From Mycolicibacterium fallax (GTDB lineage Bacteria; Actinomycetota; Actinomycetes; Mycobacteriales; Mycobacteriaceae): a DNA stretch of 64,000 bases. Of this stretch, positions 36,400 to 45,271 are shown one piece after another. Under the pieces are notes generated by a model. The model saw only the letters and a list, made by a program, of their open reading frames with translations, did no database searches and was not told the origin of the DNA. Made by a program: the position numbers and the translations under genes. How positions within the stretch are numbered: position 1 is the first letter of the stretch; every line of letters begins with the position of its first letter. The stretch is taken from assembly GCF_010726955.1 (NCBI RefSeq), contig NZ_AP022603.1:1922001-1986000 (forward strand), read 5' to 3'.

Positions 36400-36642
36400 C
36401 TACTTGGCCGCACCGCCGATGCCGAAGCCGACCCGGCCGCCGTCGGCGGGGCCGATCTCCACGTAGGAGATCTTGGCGGTCTGCACCAGGAAGCGGCGGC
36501 CCTTCTCGTCGGTCAGGCTCAGCACCGAGTTGCCGTCGCCGGACAGCGCGGCGCTGACCTGCTTCTCCAGCTCCTCGGGGGTTTCGGTGCTGGCGAAGAC
36601 GAGCTCGCGCGGGCTGTCCGTGATGCCGATCTTGACGTCCAC
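36400..36642 (-). CDS. DUF3107 protein TB9.4
   Basis: The 80-residue protein corresponds to Rv3208A (TB9.4). It begins VDVKIGITDSPREL and is a small alpha/beta protein of the DUF3107 family, without recognised catalytic residues. AGGAAAGG lies ahead of GTG 36642. It is conserved in actinobacteria next to the same TetR gene. Confidence 0.88.
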   Translation of the reverse strand: MDVKIGITDSPRELVFASTETPEELEKQVSAALSGDGNSVLSLTDEKGRRFLVQTAKISYVEIGPADGGRVGFGIGGAAK

Positions 36643-36848
36643 GCTGGACCCTTTCCTTGGTCGGATATGCCTTGCCAGGCTAATCGACGTGGCAGCGCTG
36701 CGGCGGCGTGGGCCGTTCGCGCTGCGCGAAGCCCGATCACCGGACACACCGCCGCGGTTCGCCCCCGATACCGCGAACGTCCGTACCATCGAGTTAGAGA
36801 AGTGACTGATGTGACAGATGTGAAATCGAGTGTGCGGGTGGTGAGGCA

Positions 36849-37670
36849 ATGAACAGGCCGTACTGGAACGGCGGGACCGGTTACGCCGACGACCGCGGCG
36901 GCCGGCGCTACGGCCGTCGCTCGGCGACCACCGCGCTCTACGACGACGCCCCGGAGTACCAGCCCGAATACACCCGCAACCTCGGCTACGACGATGACAC
37001 GCAGGACCTCGGCGAGCCGATGGACTACGAGGATTACGACGACTTCGACGACGGGCACCCGGGCTACTACGGCGCCGACAACCGCTGGCGCTGGGTCGCC
37101 GCGATCGCCGGAGTGGTGCTGCTGATCGCGCTGGTCGGCACCGCCGTCGCGTTGCGCGGCGGGGACGCCTCCACCGCGGCCACCACCCCGACCGCCAGCA
37201 GCCCGGTGCAGGACGCCGTCACCACCACCCCGCGGACCGTCACCGCGACGGTTTCGCCGCGCACCCCGGCCGCCCCGGTGCCCCAGCAGTCGCTGCCCCC
37301 GGAAACCGTCGTCACCGTGCCGCCGAACCCGTCGGACCATCAGAACCCGCAGGACATTCCGGTGCCGCCGCCGGCTGCCGTCGTCGACCCGACCGTCGCC
37401 GCCCGGACCATCACCTACTCGGTGACCGGCGACCGGCAGCTGTTCGACCTGGTCACCGTCATCTACACCGACGCGCAGGGCTTCCCGCGCACCGACATCA
37501 ACGTCGCGCTGCCGTGGACCCGCACGGTGGTGCTCAATCCGGGGGTGTCGCTGAAGTCGGTCACCGCCACCAGCATCGGCGGCAAGCTGAACTGCGCGAT
37601 CTCCGACGGCACCGGCGCGGTGCTGACCCAGCAGAACGCGGGCACCATGCTGGCGGCCTGCTCCAACTGA
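36849..37670 (+). CDS. MmpS-like membrane protein
   Basis: The 273-residue protein corresponds to Rv3209. A Tyr/Asp-rich cytoplasmic part (1-75) precedes one membrane helix (about 80-100), a Thr/Pro-rich extracellular linker, and a C-terminal beta domain typical of MmpS proteins (TITYSVTGDRQLFDLVTVIYTDAQG, then WTRTVVLNPG). MmpS proteins usually assist MmpL lipid exporters, but no MmpL gene is adjacent. Confidence 0.85.
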   Translation: MNRPYWNGGTGYADDRGGRRYGRRSATTALYDDAPEYQPEYTRNLGYDDDTQDLGEPMDYEDYDDFDDGHPGYYGADNRWRWVAAIAGVVLLIALVGTAVALRGGDASTAATTPTASSPVQDAVTTTPRTVTATVSPRTPAAPVPQQSLPPETVVTVPPNPSDHQNPQDIPVPPPAAVVDPTVAARTITYSVTGDRQLFDLVTVIYTDAQGFPRTDINVALPWTRTVVLNPGVSLKSVTATSIGGKLNCAISDGTGAVLTQQNAGTMLAACSN

Positions 37671-37735
37671 CGCCCCTTGCGGGGGCCCTTTTGGCGGGTC
37701 CCTTTGCGCGGCCGGGCGGGCCCCCTTTGCGCCGA
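37671..37735 (+). other. GC-rich downstream segment of the MmpS-like gene
   Basis: Short G- and C-runs (GCGGGGGCCC, GCGGGTCCC, GCGGGCCCCC), each ending in CTTTTGG or CTTTGCG, can fold into hairpins and may stop transcription of the preceding gene. No coding sequence is seen. Confidence 0.4.
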
Positions 37736-37960
37736 GCGCTCACCTGTGTACAGCGTCCACGGCGTGTCCTGTACCTGGATGAGAGCTCGGCAAATCCGGC
37801 CCGCGCCAGCGCTCAACTGTGTACAGATTCCCCGGCGTGGCGTGTGCCTGAGTGAGCGCTCGGCAAAAAAAAGGGGGCAGCTCGGCAAATCCGGCCCGCG
37901 CCAGCGCTCAACTGTGTACAGATTCCCCGGCGTGGCGTGTACCTGAGTGAGCGCTCGGCA
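37736..37960. repeat. Three imperfect hairpin repeats
   Basis: Units begin at 37736, 37809 and 37904. Units 2 and 3 are nearly identical over about 55 bp and share a preceding 25-bp block (GCTCGGCAAATCCGGCCCGC). Each unit opens with GCGCTCA, contains CTGTGTACAG and closes with the complement TGAGCGC, so each can form a stem-loop. The array occupies most of the gap between the MmpS-like and ferritin-like genes. It is not protein coding as far as can be seen. It may be a mobile hairpin repeat or an RNA element. Confidence 0.75.
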
Positions 37961-38019
37961 ATAAAGGGGGCGGCCCGGCAGCTGTGCACGGCAAAAAGGG
38001 GCCAGCCAGGAAAAGGGGC

Positions 38020-38679
38020 CTAGGCCAGGCCGAGCTCGGCCATCCGGTCGGCGTGGGTGCGCTGCAGCCGCTCGAAGAACTCGGCCAGGTGCCCGAGCCC
38101 GTCGGTGCCGGAGACCACCAGGTCCACCAGCTCGTCGCGCTCGGCCAGCACGTACTGCGCCTGGGTGATCGCCTCGCCGAGCAGCCGGCGGGACCACAGC
38201 GCGAGCCGGTGCCGCTGCTGCTGGCTGGCCGTCACCGCGGCCCGCACCTCGGACACCACAAACTGCGAGTTCCCGGTCTCGGCCAGCACCTCGCGGACCA
38301 CGCCGGCCACCTCCTCGGGCAGCGCGTCGGCGATCTCCAGGTAGAAATCGGCCGCCAGCGCGTCACCGATGTAGGTCTTGACCAGCGCCTCCAGCCAGGT
38401 GCGCGGGATGGTCTGGGAGTGGTAGGACTCCAGCACCGGCGCGTACGCCGCCATTGCCTCCTGCACGTCGACGCCGCGCTGCTGCAGGGCCTCGCGTAGC
38501 AGGCCGTAGTGGCCCATCTCGGCGGCGGCCATCTGGGCCATGTTGATCCGGCCGCTCAGGTCCGGGGCCATCCGCGCCTCGTCGGTCAGCCGGTAGAACG
38601 CGGCCACCTCGCCGTAGGCCAGCAGGGCGAACAGTTCGTTGATCCCGGGGTGGTCCGCCGAGACCGTTGTCGAACGCAT
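38020..38679 (-). CDS. Ferritin-like diiron-fold protein
   Basis: The 219-residue protein corresponds to Rv3210c. It is helical throughout with ferritin-like/MiaE-type features: GEVAAFYRLTDEARMAPDL, AAAEMGHYGLLREAL and a later EIADALPEEVAGVVREVL. Glu and His residues in EMGHY could bind metal. It has been placed with tRNA hydroxylase-like proteins, but the substrate is unproven. It is divergent from rhlE. Confidence 0.78.
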   Translation of the reverse strand: MRSTTVSADHPGINELFALLAYGEVAAFYRLTDEARMAPDLSGRINMAQMAAAEMGHYGLLREALQQRGVDVQEAMAAYAPVLESYHSQTIPRTWLEALVKTYIGDALAADFYLEIADALPEEVAGVVREVLAETGNSQFVVSEVRAAVTASQQQRHRLALWSRRLLGEAITQAQYVLAERDELVDLVVSGTDGLGHLAEFFERLQRTHADRMAELGLA

Positions 38680-38967
38680 GCGGTCACTCTAAGGCCTGCG
38701 CCGCGGGCGGCCGGTCCGGCCCCGTGAGCACGCGAAAGCGGCTTGTGAGCATGCGGGGGGTTATGCTAATTGCAGGCAGTGGCAATCCGTGCTGCTACCT
38801 GGTAAGTGTGCGTGCACGCAGTCGGTCCGCCTCAGACAGAGCGCCGGGCCCCGCGAATCCGGCACCGAAACGTGCCGGAGCCTCGTTCGAATCCGAACTC
38901 GTGCGCGCGTTGGACGACGCGACGAGCAAAAACTCGGACCAGAATTGAAAGGCACCTCCGCACCCTC
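38680..38967 (+). promoter_or_regulatory. Long rhlE leader region
   Basis: The 288 bases upstream of the helicase gene hold no supported gene. TATGCTAAT at 38763-38771 is a good -10 candidate, which would give a leader of about 190 nt. DEAD-box helicase messages often carry long regulatory leaders, so a structured leader is possible. Confidence 0.4.
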
Positions 38968-40476
38968 ATGACTCATATCAACAAGTCCTTCGCCGAACTC
39001 GGCGTGCGCGACGAGATCGTCCGCGCCCTGCGTGAGCGCGGCATCGAGCATCCGTTCGCCATCCAGGAACTCACCCTGCCGATGGCCCTGGCCGGCGACG
39101 ACCTGATCGGCCAGGCCCGCACCGGCATGGGCAAGACCTTCGCCTTCGGCGTGCCGCTGCTGCACAAGGTCAGCACCGACGCCGACCGCCCGCTGTCCGG
39201 CGCGCCGCGCGCGCTGATCGTGGTGCCCACCCGCGAGCTGTGCATCCAGGTCTACGAGGACCTGTGCGGCGCCGCCCAGTACCTGACCGCCCCCGCCGGC
39301 GAGGGCGAGCGCCCGCTGTCGGTCGTCGCCATCTACGGCGGACGGCCCTACGAGCCACAGATCGAGGCGCTGCAGGCCGGCGCCGACGTCGTCGTCGGCA
39401 CCCCGGGCCGGCTGCTGGACCTGGCCAACCAGGGCCACCTGCAGCTCGGCGGGCTGTCGGTGCTGGTGCTCGACGAGGCCGACGAGATGCTGGACCTGGG
39501 CTTCCTGCCCGACATCGAGCGGATCCTGCGGCTGACCCCGGACACCCGGCAGTCGATGCTGTTCTCCGCGACGATGCCGGATCCGATCATCACGCTGGCC
39601 CGCACCTTCATGAACCAGCCGACCCACATCCGGGCCGAGGCCCCGCATTCGGCGGCCACCCACGACACCACCGAGCAGTTTGCCTACCGTGCGCACGCGC
39701 TGGACAAGGTGGAGATGGTCAGCCGGATCCTGCAGGCCGAGGGCCGCGGCGCCACGATGATCTTCACCCGCACCAAGCGGACCGCGCAGAAGGTCGCCGA
39801 CGAGCTCGGCGAGCGCGGCTTCAAGGTCGGCGCCGTACACGGTGACCTGGGCCAGATCGCCCGGGAGAAGGCGCTGGCGGCGTTCCGCACCGGCGACGTC
39901 GACGTGCTGGTCGCCACCGATGTCGCCGCCCGCGGCATCGACATCGACGACATCACCCACGTGATCAACTACCAGATCCCCGACGACGAGCAGTCCTACG
40001 TGCACCGGATCGGGCGCACCGGCCGGGCCGGCAAGACCGGCATCGCCGTCACCCTGGTGGACTGGGACGAGATGCCGCGCTGGGGCATGATCGACAAGGC
40101 CCTTGGCCTGGACACCCCGGAGCCGGCCGAGACCTACTCCAACTCGCCGCACCTCTACGAGGAGCTCAACATCCCGACCGGCGCGACCGGCAGCATCGGC
40201 GCGCCGAAGCGGACGTCGTCCAAGCGAACCGAGCGCGCCCCGCGCGCCGAGCGGGAGTCCAAGCCGCGCGAGCGCACCCGGGAGCGTCGCCGCACCCGCG
40301 GTGGCCAGGCCGCGACCGCCGCCGCCGCGGCCGACGGGTCCGAGGCCACCGCGACCGTCATCGCCGAGCCGTCCGCCGGATCCGCCGAGGGTTCCGAGGC
40401 GCCGCGGCGTCGTCGCCGCCGGCGCCCGCGCAAGGCCCCGGCCGCCGCTGCCGCCGCCCCGGCCGCCGACGGCTGA
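38968..40476 (+). CDS. rhlE: DEAD-box ATP-dependent RNA helicase
   Basis: The 502-residue protein corresponds to Rv3211. It has the Q motif (PFAIQELTLPMALAG), Walker A ARTGMGKT, the VLDEADEM DEAD box, SAT in LFSATMP, and HRIGRTGRAG. The C-terminal 110 residues are rich in Arg and Lys (RERTRERRRTRGG and RRRRRRRP) and should bind RNA. It probably unwinds structured RNA in ribosome assembly or mRNA decay. It is followed after 21 bases by the beta-propeller gene. Confidence 0.93.
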   Translation: MTHINKSFAELGVRDEIVRALRERGIEHPFAIQELTLPMALAGDDLIGQARTGMGKTFAFGVPLLHKVSTDADRPLSGAPRALIVVPTRELCIQVYEDLCGAAQYLTAPAGEGERPLSVVAIYGGRPYEPQIEALQAGADVVVGTPGRLLDLANQGHLQLGGLSVLVLDEADEMLDLGFLPDIERILRLTPDTRQSMLFSATMPDPIITLARTFMNQPTHIRAEAPHSAATHDTTEQFAYRAHALDKVEMVSRILQAEGRGATMIFTRTKRTAQKVADELGERGFKVGAVHGDLGQIAREKALAAFRTGDVDVLVATDVAARGIDIDDITHVINYQIPDDEQSYVHRIGRTGRAGKTGIAVTLVDWDEMPRWGMIDKALGLDTPEPAETYSNSPHLYEELNIPTGATGSIGAPKRTSSKRTERAPRAERESKPRERTRERRRTRGGQAATAAAAADGSEATATVIAEPSAGSAEGSEAPRRRRRRRPRKAPAAAAAAPAADG

Positions 40477-40497
40477 TCCCGCCCGCGTCCGCACCCG

Positions 40498-41724
40498 ATG
40501 GTCAAACCCGAGCGCCGCACCCGCGGCGACCTGATCGCTGCCGGGGTGATCGCCGTCGTCGTGATCCTGGTGGCCGGCGTGTTCTGGTGGACCAGCGATT
40601 CGCGGGCCACCGAGCAGCGGTCGGCCACCGAGCCGCTGCCGACCCCGGCCAAGGCCACCGAGGTGCCCACCGGGCTGCGTGAACTGTGGCAGGCCGCCAG
40701 CCCGGCCACCGCCCGGCCGGTGCTGGTCGGCAACGCCGTGATCAGCGGCGAGGGCGGCACCATGGCCGGCCGCGACCCGGTCAGCGGCGAGGTGCGCTGG
40801 AGCTACCGCCGGGACCGGCCGCTGTGCGGGGTCACCTACGTCTACCACTGGGCGGTCGGGGTGTACCCGGACTCGCGCGGCTGCGGGCAGGTGTCGGCGA
40901 TCAAGGGCGCCACCGGCGGGCGCGGCCCGACCCGGACCTCCTACGCCGACAAGACGGTGACGCTGTCCTCCGACGGCAGCACCATCTTGTCCGCCGGCGA
41001 CACCCGGCTGGAGCAGTGGCGCACCGACCTGGTCCGCACCATCGCGTTCGGCGAGGTCGACGCCCGCTACAAGCCCGGCCACATCGGCCTGGGCAAGGGC
41101 TGCCGGCTGCTGTCGGCGGCGGCCACCGCGTCGTCCACCGCGGTGCTGCAGGCCTGCCCGGACCAGGCTGACGTCAAGCTCACCCTGCTCAAGCCCGCCG
41201 ACAACGACGACGAGCCGACCGTCCGCGACGTCCCGCAGCCCGGGGTCACCGCGGACTCCGGGGCCCGGGTGGTGGCGGTGTCCTCGTCGACGACGGCGGT
41301 CTACGTGCCGACGCCCAAGCCGAAGCTGTCGATCATCGACGAGAACGGCGAGGAGACCGCCGCGGTGCTGCTCAACGAGCCGCCGACGTCCCCGATCGGG
41401 CCGACGGCGACGTCGACGGCGGGCAGCGTGCTCACCTGGTGGACCGGCCGGACCGTGGTGGTACTGAGCACCGACACCATGCGCTACAAGTACTCGGTGG
41501 TGGCCGCCGGCACCGATGTGCCGCTGGGGCCGGCGACGATCATGGCCGACAAGCTGCTCATCCCGCTGACCGGCGGGATCGGCGTGTTCGACGTCAAGAC
41601 CGGCATCAAGCAGCGGCTGATCCCGGTGGCGCGGCCCGCCTCGGTGACCGCGGTGACGCTGGCGGTCAGCGGGTCGACGATCATCGAGCAGCGCGGCGAC
41701 CAGCTCGTCGGTCTGGGCGCCTGA
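40498..41724 (+). CDS. Membrane-anchored PQQ-like beta-propeller protein
   Basis: The 408-residue protein corresponds to Rv3212. A single N-terminal membrane helix (about 12-32) exports a domain with repeated beta-strand units of PQQ/quinoprotein type (AGRDPVSGEVRWSYRRD, IGVFDVKTGIKQ). No catalytic role is evident. It follows rhlE closely and may be cotranscribed. A protein-interaction role at the envelope is likely. Confidence 0.85.
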   Translation: MVKPERRTRGDLIAAGVIAVVVILVAGVFWWTSDSRATEQRSATEPLPTPAKATEVPTGLRELWQAASPATARPVLVGNAVISGEGGTMAGRDPVSGEVRWSYRRDRPLCGVTYVYHWAVGVYPDSRGCGQVSAIKGATGGRGPTRTSYADKTVTLSSDGSTILSAGDTRLEQWRTDLVRTIAFGEVDARYKPGHIGLGKGCRLLSAAATASSTAVLQACPDQADVKLTLLKPADNDDEPTVRDVPQPGVTADSGARVVAVSSSTTAVYVPTPKPKLSIIDENGEETAAVLLNEPPTSPIGPTATSTAGSVLTWWTGRTVVVLSTDTMRYKYSVVAAGTDVPLGPATIMADKLLIPLTGGIGVFDVKTGIKQRLIPVARPASVTAVTLAVSGSTIIEQRGDQLVGLGA

Positions 41725-41780
41725 ACCCGCCGGGGCCCAAACCTGCGGGGTTGGCGGGTCGGTTCCCCGCCGAGCCTGGC

Positions 41781-42581
41781 CTAAACCTCCGGGGTGAACG
41801 TCGGCATGGCGGTCCCGGACTTCCAGTACCGCAGCAGCGACGCCGCCAGCTCCCGGTAGGCGATCGCACCCTTGTTCTTGCGGCCGGACAGCACCGTGGC
41901 GCCCGACGCGCTGGCCTCGGCGAACCGCACGGTGCGCGGGATCGGCGGCGCGAGCACCGGCAGCTGGTAGCGGTCGGCGACGTCGAGCAGCACGTCCCGG
42001 CTGTGGGTGGTCCGCGAGTCGTAGAGGGTGGGCAGCGCGCCCAGCAGGGTCAGGTCGGGGTTGGTGATCTGCTGCACGTCGGCGACGGTGCGCAGGAACT
42101 GCCCGACGCCCCGATGCGCCAGCGTCTCGCACTGCAGCGGCACGATCACCTCGCCCGCGGCGGTCAGCCCGTTGAGTGTCAGCACCCCCAGCGACGGCGG
42201 GCAGTCCAGGATCACCACGTCGAACCGGTCGGCGATCTTGGCCAGCGCCCGCTTCAGCGCGTACTCGCGCCCGGCGCGCATCAGCAGCATCGCCTCGGCG
42301 CCGGCCAGGTCGATGTTGGCCGGCAGCAGCATCATGCCCTCGGTGGTCTCGACCAGCGCCGCATCCGGCTCGACGTCACCGAGCAGCACCTCGTGCACCG
42401 ACACCGGCAACTTGTCCGGGTCCTGGCCCAGCGAGAAGGTCAGGCAGCCCTGCGGATCCAGGTCGACCAGCAGCACCCGCTTACCCTCGGCGGTCAGCGC
42501 CGCGCCCAGCGACGCCACCGTCGTGGTCTTGGCCACGCCGCCCTTCTGATTGGCCACCGCCAGCACATGCGTCCCGCTCAC
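41781..42581 (-). CDS. ParA/Soj-type ATPase
   Basis: The 266-residue protein corresponds to Rv3213c and matches its length. It has the deviant Walker A NQKGGVAKTTT (near 9-19), Walker A' VVILDCPPS and the LVDLDPQG block. No ParB gene is beside it, so it may position a protein complex instead of the chromosome. GTG 42581 matches the M. tuberculosis start; ATG 42590 is an alternative. Confidence 0.9.
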   Translation of the reverse strand: MSGTHVLAVANQKGGVAKTTTVASLGAALTAEGKRVLLVDLDPQGCLTFSLGQDPDKLPVSVHEVLLGDVEPDAALVETTEGMMLLPANIDLAGAEAMLLMRAGREYALKRALAKIADRFDVVILDCPPSLGVLTLNGLTAAGEVIVPLQCETLAHRGVGQFLRTVADVQQITNPDLTLLGALPTLYDSRTTHSRDVLLDVADRYQLPVLAPPIPRTVRFAEASASGATVLSGRKNKGAIAYRELAASLLRYWKSGTAMPTFTPEV

Positions 42582-42662
42582 GCGCACCATCCTGGCACGG
42601 CGACTTCCGGCCCGGCGGGAGCGACCCCACCGCGGCGCCGCGATCCGGCAGAATCGGTGAAC

Positions 42663-42725
42663 GTGAGTGTGGGTAATCATCGGCCGGTCCTGTTGCGCCG
42701 CGGCCAGAACGGTGCCGCGCGGTGA
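42663..42725 (+). pseudogene. Remnant of gpm2-like phosphatase gene
   Basis: A 20-codon frame reads VSVGNHRPVLLRRG and ends at a TGA overlapping the entC start. As I remember it, the M. tuberculosis gpm2 (Rv3214) protein starts MGVRNHRLLLLRHGETAWS at the same place between the ParA-like and entC genes. Only the first codons remain, with the catalytic RHGE changed to RRGQ; about 180 codons are missing. It may survive as a leader frame coupled to entC translation. Confidence 0.65.
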
Positions 42726-43807
42726 CCCCGGCGTTCGTCCTGACCGGCAAGGACGGCACCGTCGTCGGCGCCGGGGCGGCGGCCACCTACACCGACCCCG
42801 CCGACGCCGCGGAGGCGCTGCGCCGCGGATCGGTGCCGCTGGTGGCAGGCGCGCTGCCGTTCGACCCGGCCGCCCCGGCCGCGCTGACCGCCCCCGCCAC
42901 CCTCGGCGACCGGCTGCCGGACTCCCCCGGCGCCGCGCTGCCCGGCGGCGCCGACGTCGTCGCCCACCCCGCCCCGGCCACCCACCGGGGCCGGGTCGCG
43001 GCCGCCATCGAACGGCTGCGGGCGCCCGGCCCGCTGGACAAGGTGGTGCTGGCCCGGGCGCTGACGCTGACCGCGCGCGACGGCGGGTGGGATCCGCTGA
43101 CGGTGCTGCACCGGCTGCTGGCCGCCGACCCGGCCTGCTACGGCTACCTGGTCGACCTGTCCCCGGCCGGCGGGGGGTATCGGGGTGCCACGCTGGTCGG
43201 CGCCAGCCCGGAGCTGCTGGTGGCCCGGGCCGGCGACGTGGTCAGCTGCCATCCGTTCGCCGGGTCGGCGCCGCGCGACGCCGACCCGGAGGTGGACGCC
43301 GCCAACGGGGCCGCGCTGGCCGCCTCCGGCAAGAACCGGCACGAGCACGCGCTGGTGATCGACGCGATGCGCGAGGTGCTCTCCCCGCTGTGCAGTTCGC
43401 TGGAGATCGCCGACGGGCCGGAGCTGCACCGCACCGACGCGCTGTGGCATCTGGGCACCCCGATCACCGGGCGGCTGCGGTCGCCGGCGACGACGGCGCT
43501 GGACCTGGCGCTGGCGCTGCACCCCACCCCGGCCGTCGGCGGGGTGCCGACCGCCGCGGCCACCGAGGTGATCGCCGAGCTGGAGGGCGACCGCGGCTTC
43601 TACGCCGGGGCGGTCGGCTGGTGCGACGCCGCCGGCGACGGCCGCTGGGTGGTGTCCATCCGCTGCGCCCGAATCGCCGCCGGCGGCGGCACCGCGACCG
43701 TGCACAGCGGCGGCGGGATCGTCGCCGAATCCGATCCCGACGACGAGGTCGCCGAGACCACCGCAAAGTTCCGCACCATCCTGTCCGGACTGGGAGTCAC
43801 ACCATGA
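42722..43807 (+). CDS. entC: Isochorismate synthase EntC
   Basis: The 361-residue chorismate-binding enzyme has the family blocks KVVLARALTL, VGASPELLV, CHPFAGSAPR and the catalytic Glu region (LHPTPAVGGVP, then ELEGDRGFYAGAVGW). It converts chorismate to isochorismate, for menaquinone or siderophore supply. It is shorter than many homologues at the N-terminus. GTG 42722 overlaps the gpm2 remnant stop, and the end overlaps the GNAT start as ATGA. Confidence 0.92.
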   Translation: MTPAFVLTGKDGTVVGAGAAATYTDPADAAEALRRGSVPLVAGALPFDPAAPAALTAPATLGDRLPDSPGAALPGGADVVAHPAPATHRGRVAAAIERLRAPGPLDKVVLARALTLTARDGGWDPLTVLHRLLAADPACYGYLVDLSPAGGGYRGATLVGASPELLVARAGDVVSCHPFAGSAPRDADPEVDAANGAALAASGKNRHEHALVIDAMREVLSPLCSSLEIADGPELHRTDALWHLGTPITGRLRSPATTALDLALALHPTPAVGGVPTAAATEVIAELEGDRGFYAGAVGWCDAAGDGRWVVSIRCARIAAGGGTATVHSGGGIVAESDPDDEVAETTAKFRTILSGLGVTP

Positions 43808-44289
43808 CCGTCATCCGCCCCGCCCGCCCCACCGATGTGGCCGAGATCGTCGCGATGATCCGCGAGCTCGCCGAGTTCGAACGCGCGCTGGATCAGTGCA
43901 CCGTCACCGAGGCCCAGCTGCACGCCGCGCTGTTCGGGCCCGAGCCGGTGGCCAGCGGGTTCGTCGTCGAGGTCGACGGCGCGGTGGCGGCCACCGCGGT
44001 GTGGTTCGTCAACTTCTCCACCTGGGACGGCGTCGGCGGCATCCATCTGGAGGACCTGTATGTACGCCCGGCGTACCGCCGCCGCGGACTGGCCCGCGCG
44101 TTGCTGGCCGAGCTGGCCCGGGTCTGCGTGGCCCGCGGCTACACCCGGCTGAGCTGGGCGGTGCTGAACTGGAACGTCGATGCCATCGCGCTGTACGACG
44201 CCGTCGGCGGGGTGCCGCAGCACGAATGGACCGGCTACCGGGTGTCCGGCGCCGAGCTGACGGCGCTGGCCGAAGAGGCCCGGCCCTAA
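43804..44289 (+). CDS. GNAT acetyltransferase
   Basis: The 161-residue protein corresponds to Rv3216 and resembles diamine/spermidine N-acetyltransferases. Its acetyl-CoA loop is RRRGLARALL (near 97-106), preceded by the conserved strand IHLEDLYVRPAY, and it ends with NVDAIALYDAVGG. ATGA overlap with entC indicates translational coupling. Substrate unknown. Confidence 0.9.
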   Translation: MTVIRPARPTDVAEIVAMIRELAEFERALDQCTVTEAQLHAALFGPEPVASGFVVEVDGAVAATAVWFVNFSTWDGVGGIHLEDLYVRPAYRRRGLARALLAELARVCVARGYTRLSWAVLNWNVDAIALYDAVGGVPQHEWTGYRVSGAELTALAEEARP

Positions 44290-44305
44290 CCGGTCCGGTC
44301 CGCGG

Positions 44306-44746
44306 TCAGGTCTCGGTGGGCGGCGGGGCGGGCCGGCCGGCGTCGCCGGAGCGGGCCACCCAGTTCACCGCGGACGGGCTGAACAGCAGCACCAGCGCGG
44401 CCACCGCGGTCAGCGCGACCAGCGCCGCCCACAGCGGCTGGCCGTCGCCGCGGATGTACCAGGCCACGCCGAGCAGGATCAGGTTGGCGAACACCGCGAT
44501 GCCGCGGCCCCACCGTCGTCCGGTGATCAGCGCCCAGCCCGCGGCCAGCACCCCGGCGCCCATGATCACGAACCAGCCGGCGGTGCCGTAGCCGAACCCG
44601 CCGGCCCCGGCCTGATCACCACGCACCACGTCGCTGTTGGTGCCGGTCAGCGCGTGCAGCAGGTAGATCGCGGCGACCAGCAGAGCCGCCGCGCCCTCGG
44701 CGGTGACCAGGTATCCGGCGTAGCGGACGGTGTTGGGCCGGTTCAT
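44306..44746 (-). CDS. Four-helix membrane protein (Rv3217c-like)
   Basis: The 146-residue protein has four hydrophobic helices and a Pro-rich C-terminal tail. It resembles the conserved actinobacterial membrane protein at this position in M. tuberculosis. Its ATG overlaps the AroQ stop (ATGA), so the two genes are coupled. No function is recognised. Confidence 0.82.
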   Translation of the reverse strand: MNRPNTVRYAGYLVTAEGAAALLVAAIYLLHALTGTNSDVVRGDQAGAGGFGYGTAGWFVIMGAGVLAAGWALITGRRWGRGIAVFANLILLGVAWYIRGDGQPLWAALVALTAVAALVLLFSPSAVNWVARSGDAGRPAPPPTET

Positions 44747-45186
44747 CCGGCGAGCCGTTCGGCGAGGTAGCGCACCGCGAACTCGTAGCCCAGCGGGCCG
44801 GCGCCGGAGATCACCGTGTCGGCGACCGCGGAAACATAGGAGTGGTGCCGGAACGCCTCGCGGCGGGCGATGTTGGACAGGTGCACCTCGGCGACGGGCA
44901 GCTCGACGGCCGCCAGCGCGTCGGCGATCGCGACGGAGGTGTGGCTGTAGGCGGCCGGGTTGATGATGATGCCGGCGCAGTCGGCGCGGGCGGCCTGAAT
45001 CGCGTCGACGAGCTCGCCCTCGTGGTTGCTCTGCACGGCGCGGATCTCCAGGCCGTGCTCGGCGGCCACCGCGCGGACCCGGTCGACGATCTCGGCGAGC
45101 GTGCCGGCGCCGTAGATCTCGGGTTGCCGGGTGCCGAGCAGGTTGAGGTTCGGTCCGTTGAGCAGAAGCAGGCGCCGTTCGGTCAC
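44743..45186 (-). CDS. aroQ: Type II 3-dehydroquinate dehydratase
   Basis: The 147-residue enzyme has all type II motifs: [17 protein letters not shown] with the catalytic Tyr, [29 protein letters not shown] and [18 protein letters not shown] with the catalytic His. It dehydrates 3-dehydroquinate in the shikimate or quinate pathway. In M. tuberculosis the aroQ gene sits in the aro cluster, not here, so this may be a second copy for quinate use or a relocated sole copy. GTG 45186 is used. Confidence 0.93.
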   Translation of the reverse strand: MTERRLLLLNGPNLNLLGTRQPEIYGAGTLAEIVDRVRAVAAEHGLEIRAVQSNHEGELVDAIQAARADCAGIIINPAAYSHTSVAIADALAAVELPVAEVHLSNIARREAFRHHSYVSAVADTVISGAGPLGYEFAVRYLAERLAG

Positions 45187-45271
45187 GGGTGTACCGTACC
45201 GCCGGCCGGACCCGCGGCGCCCCCGCGCATCGCGCCGCGGTCAGCCTCGGCGTTGAGTAAGGTCGTTGCCC

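Noticed and set aside
37736..37960. CRISPR array
   Set aside because: Only three units with unequal spacing (73 and 95 bp), no unique spacers of constant length and no cas genes.
38886..38898. LexA-like box TTCGAATCCGAA ahead of rhlE
   Set aside because: It departs from the mycobacterial SOS box TCGAAC-N4-GTTCGA in the spacer and the second half, and rhlE is not a known SOS gene.
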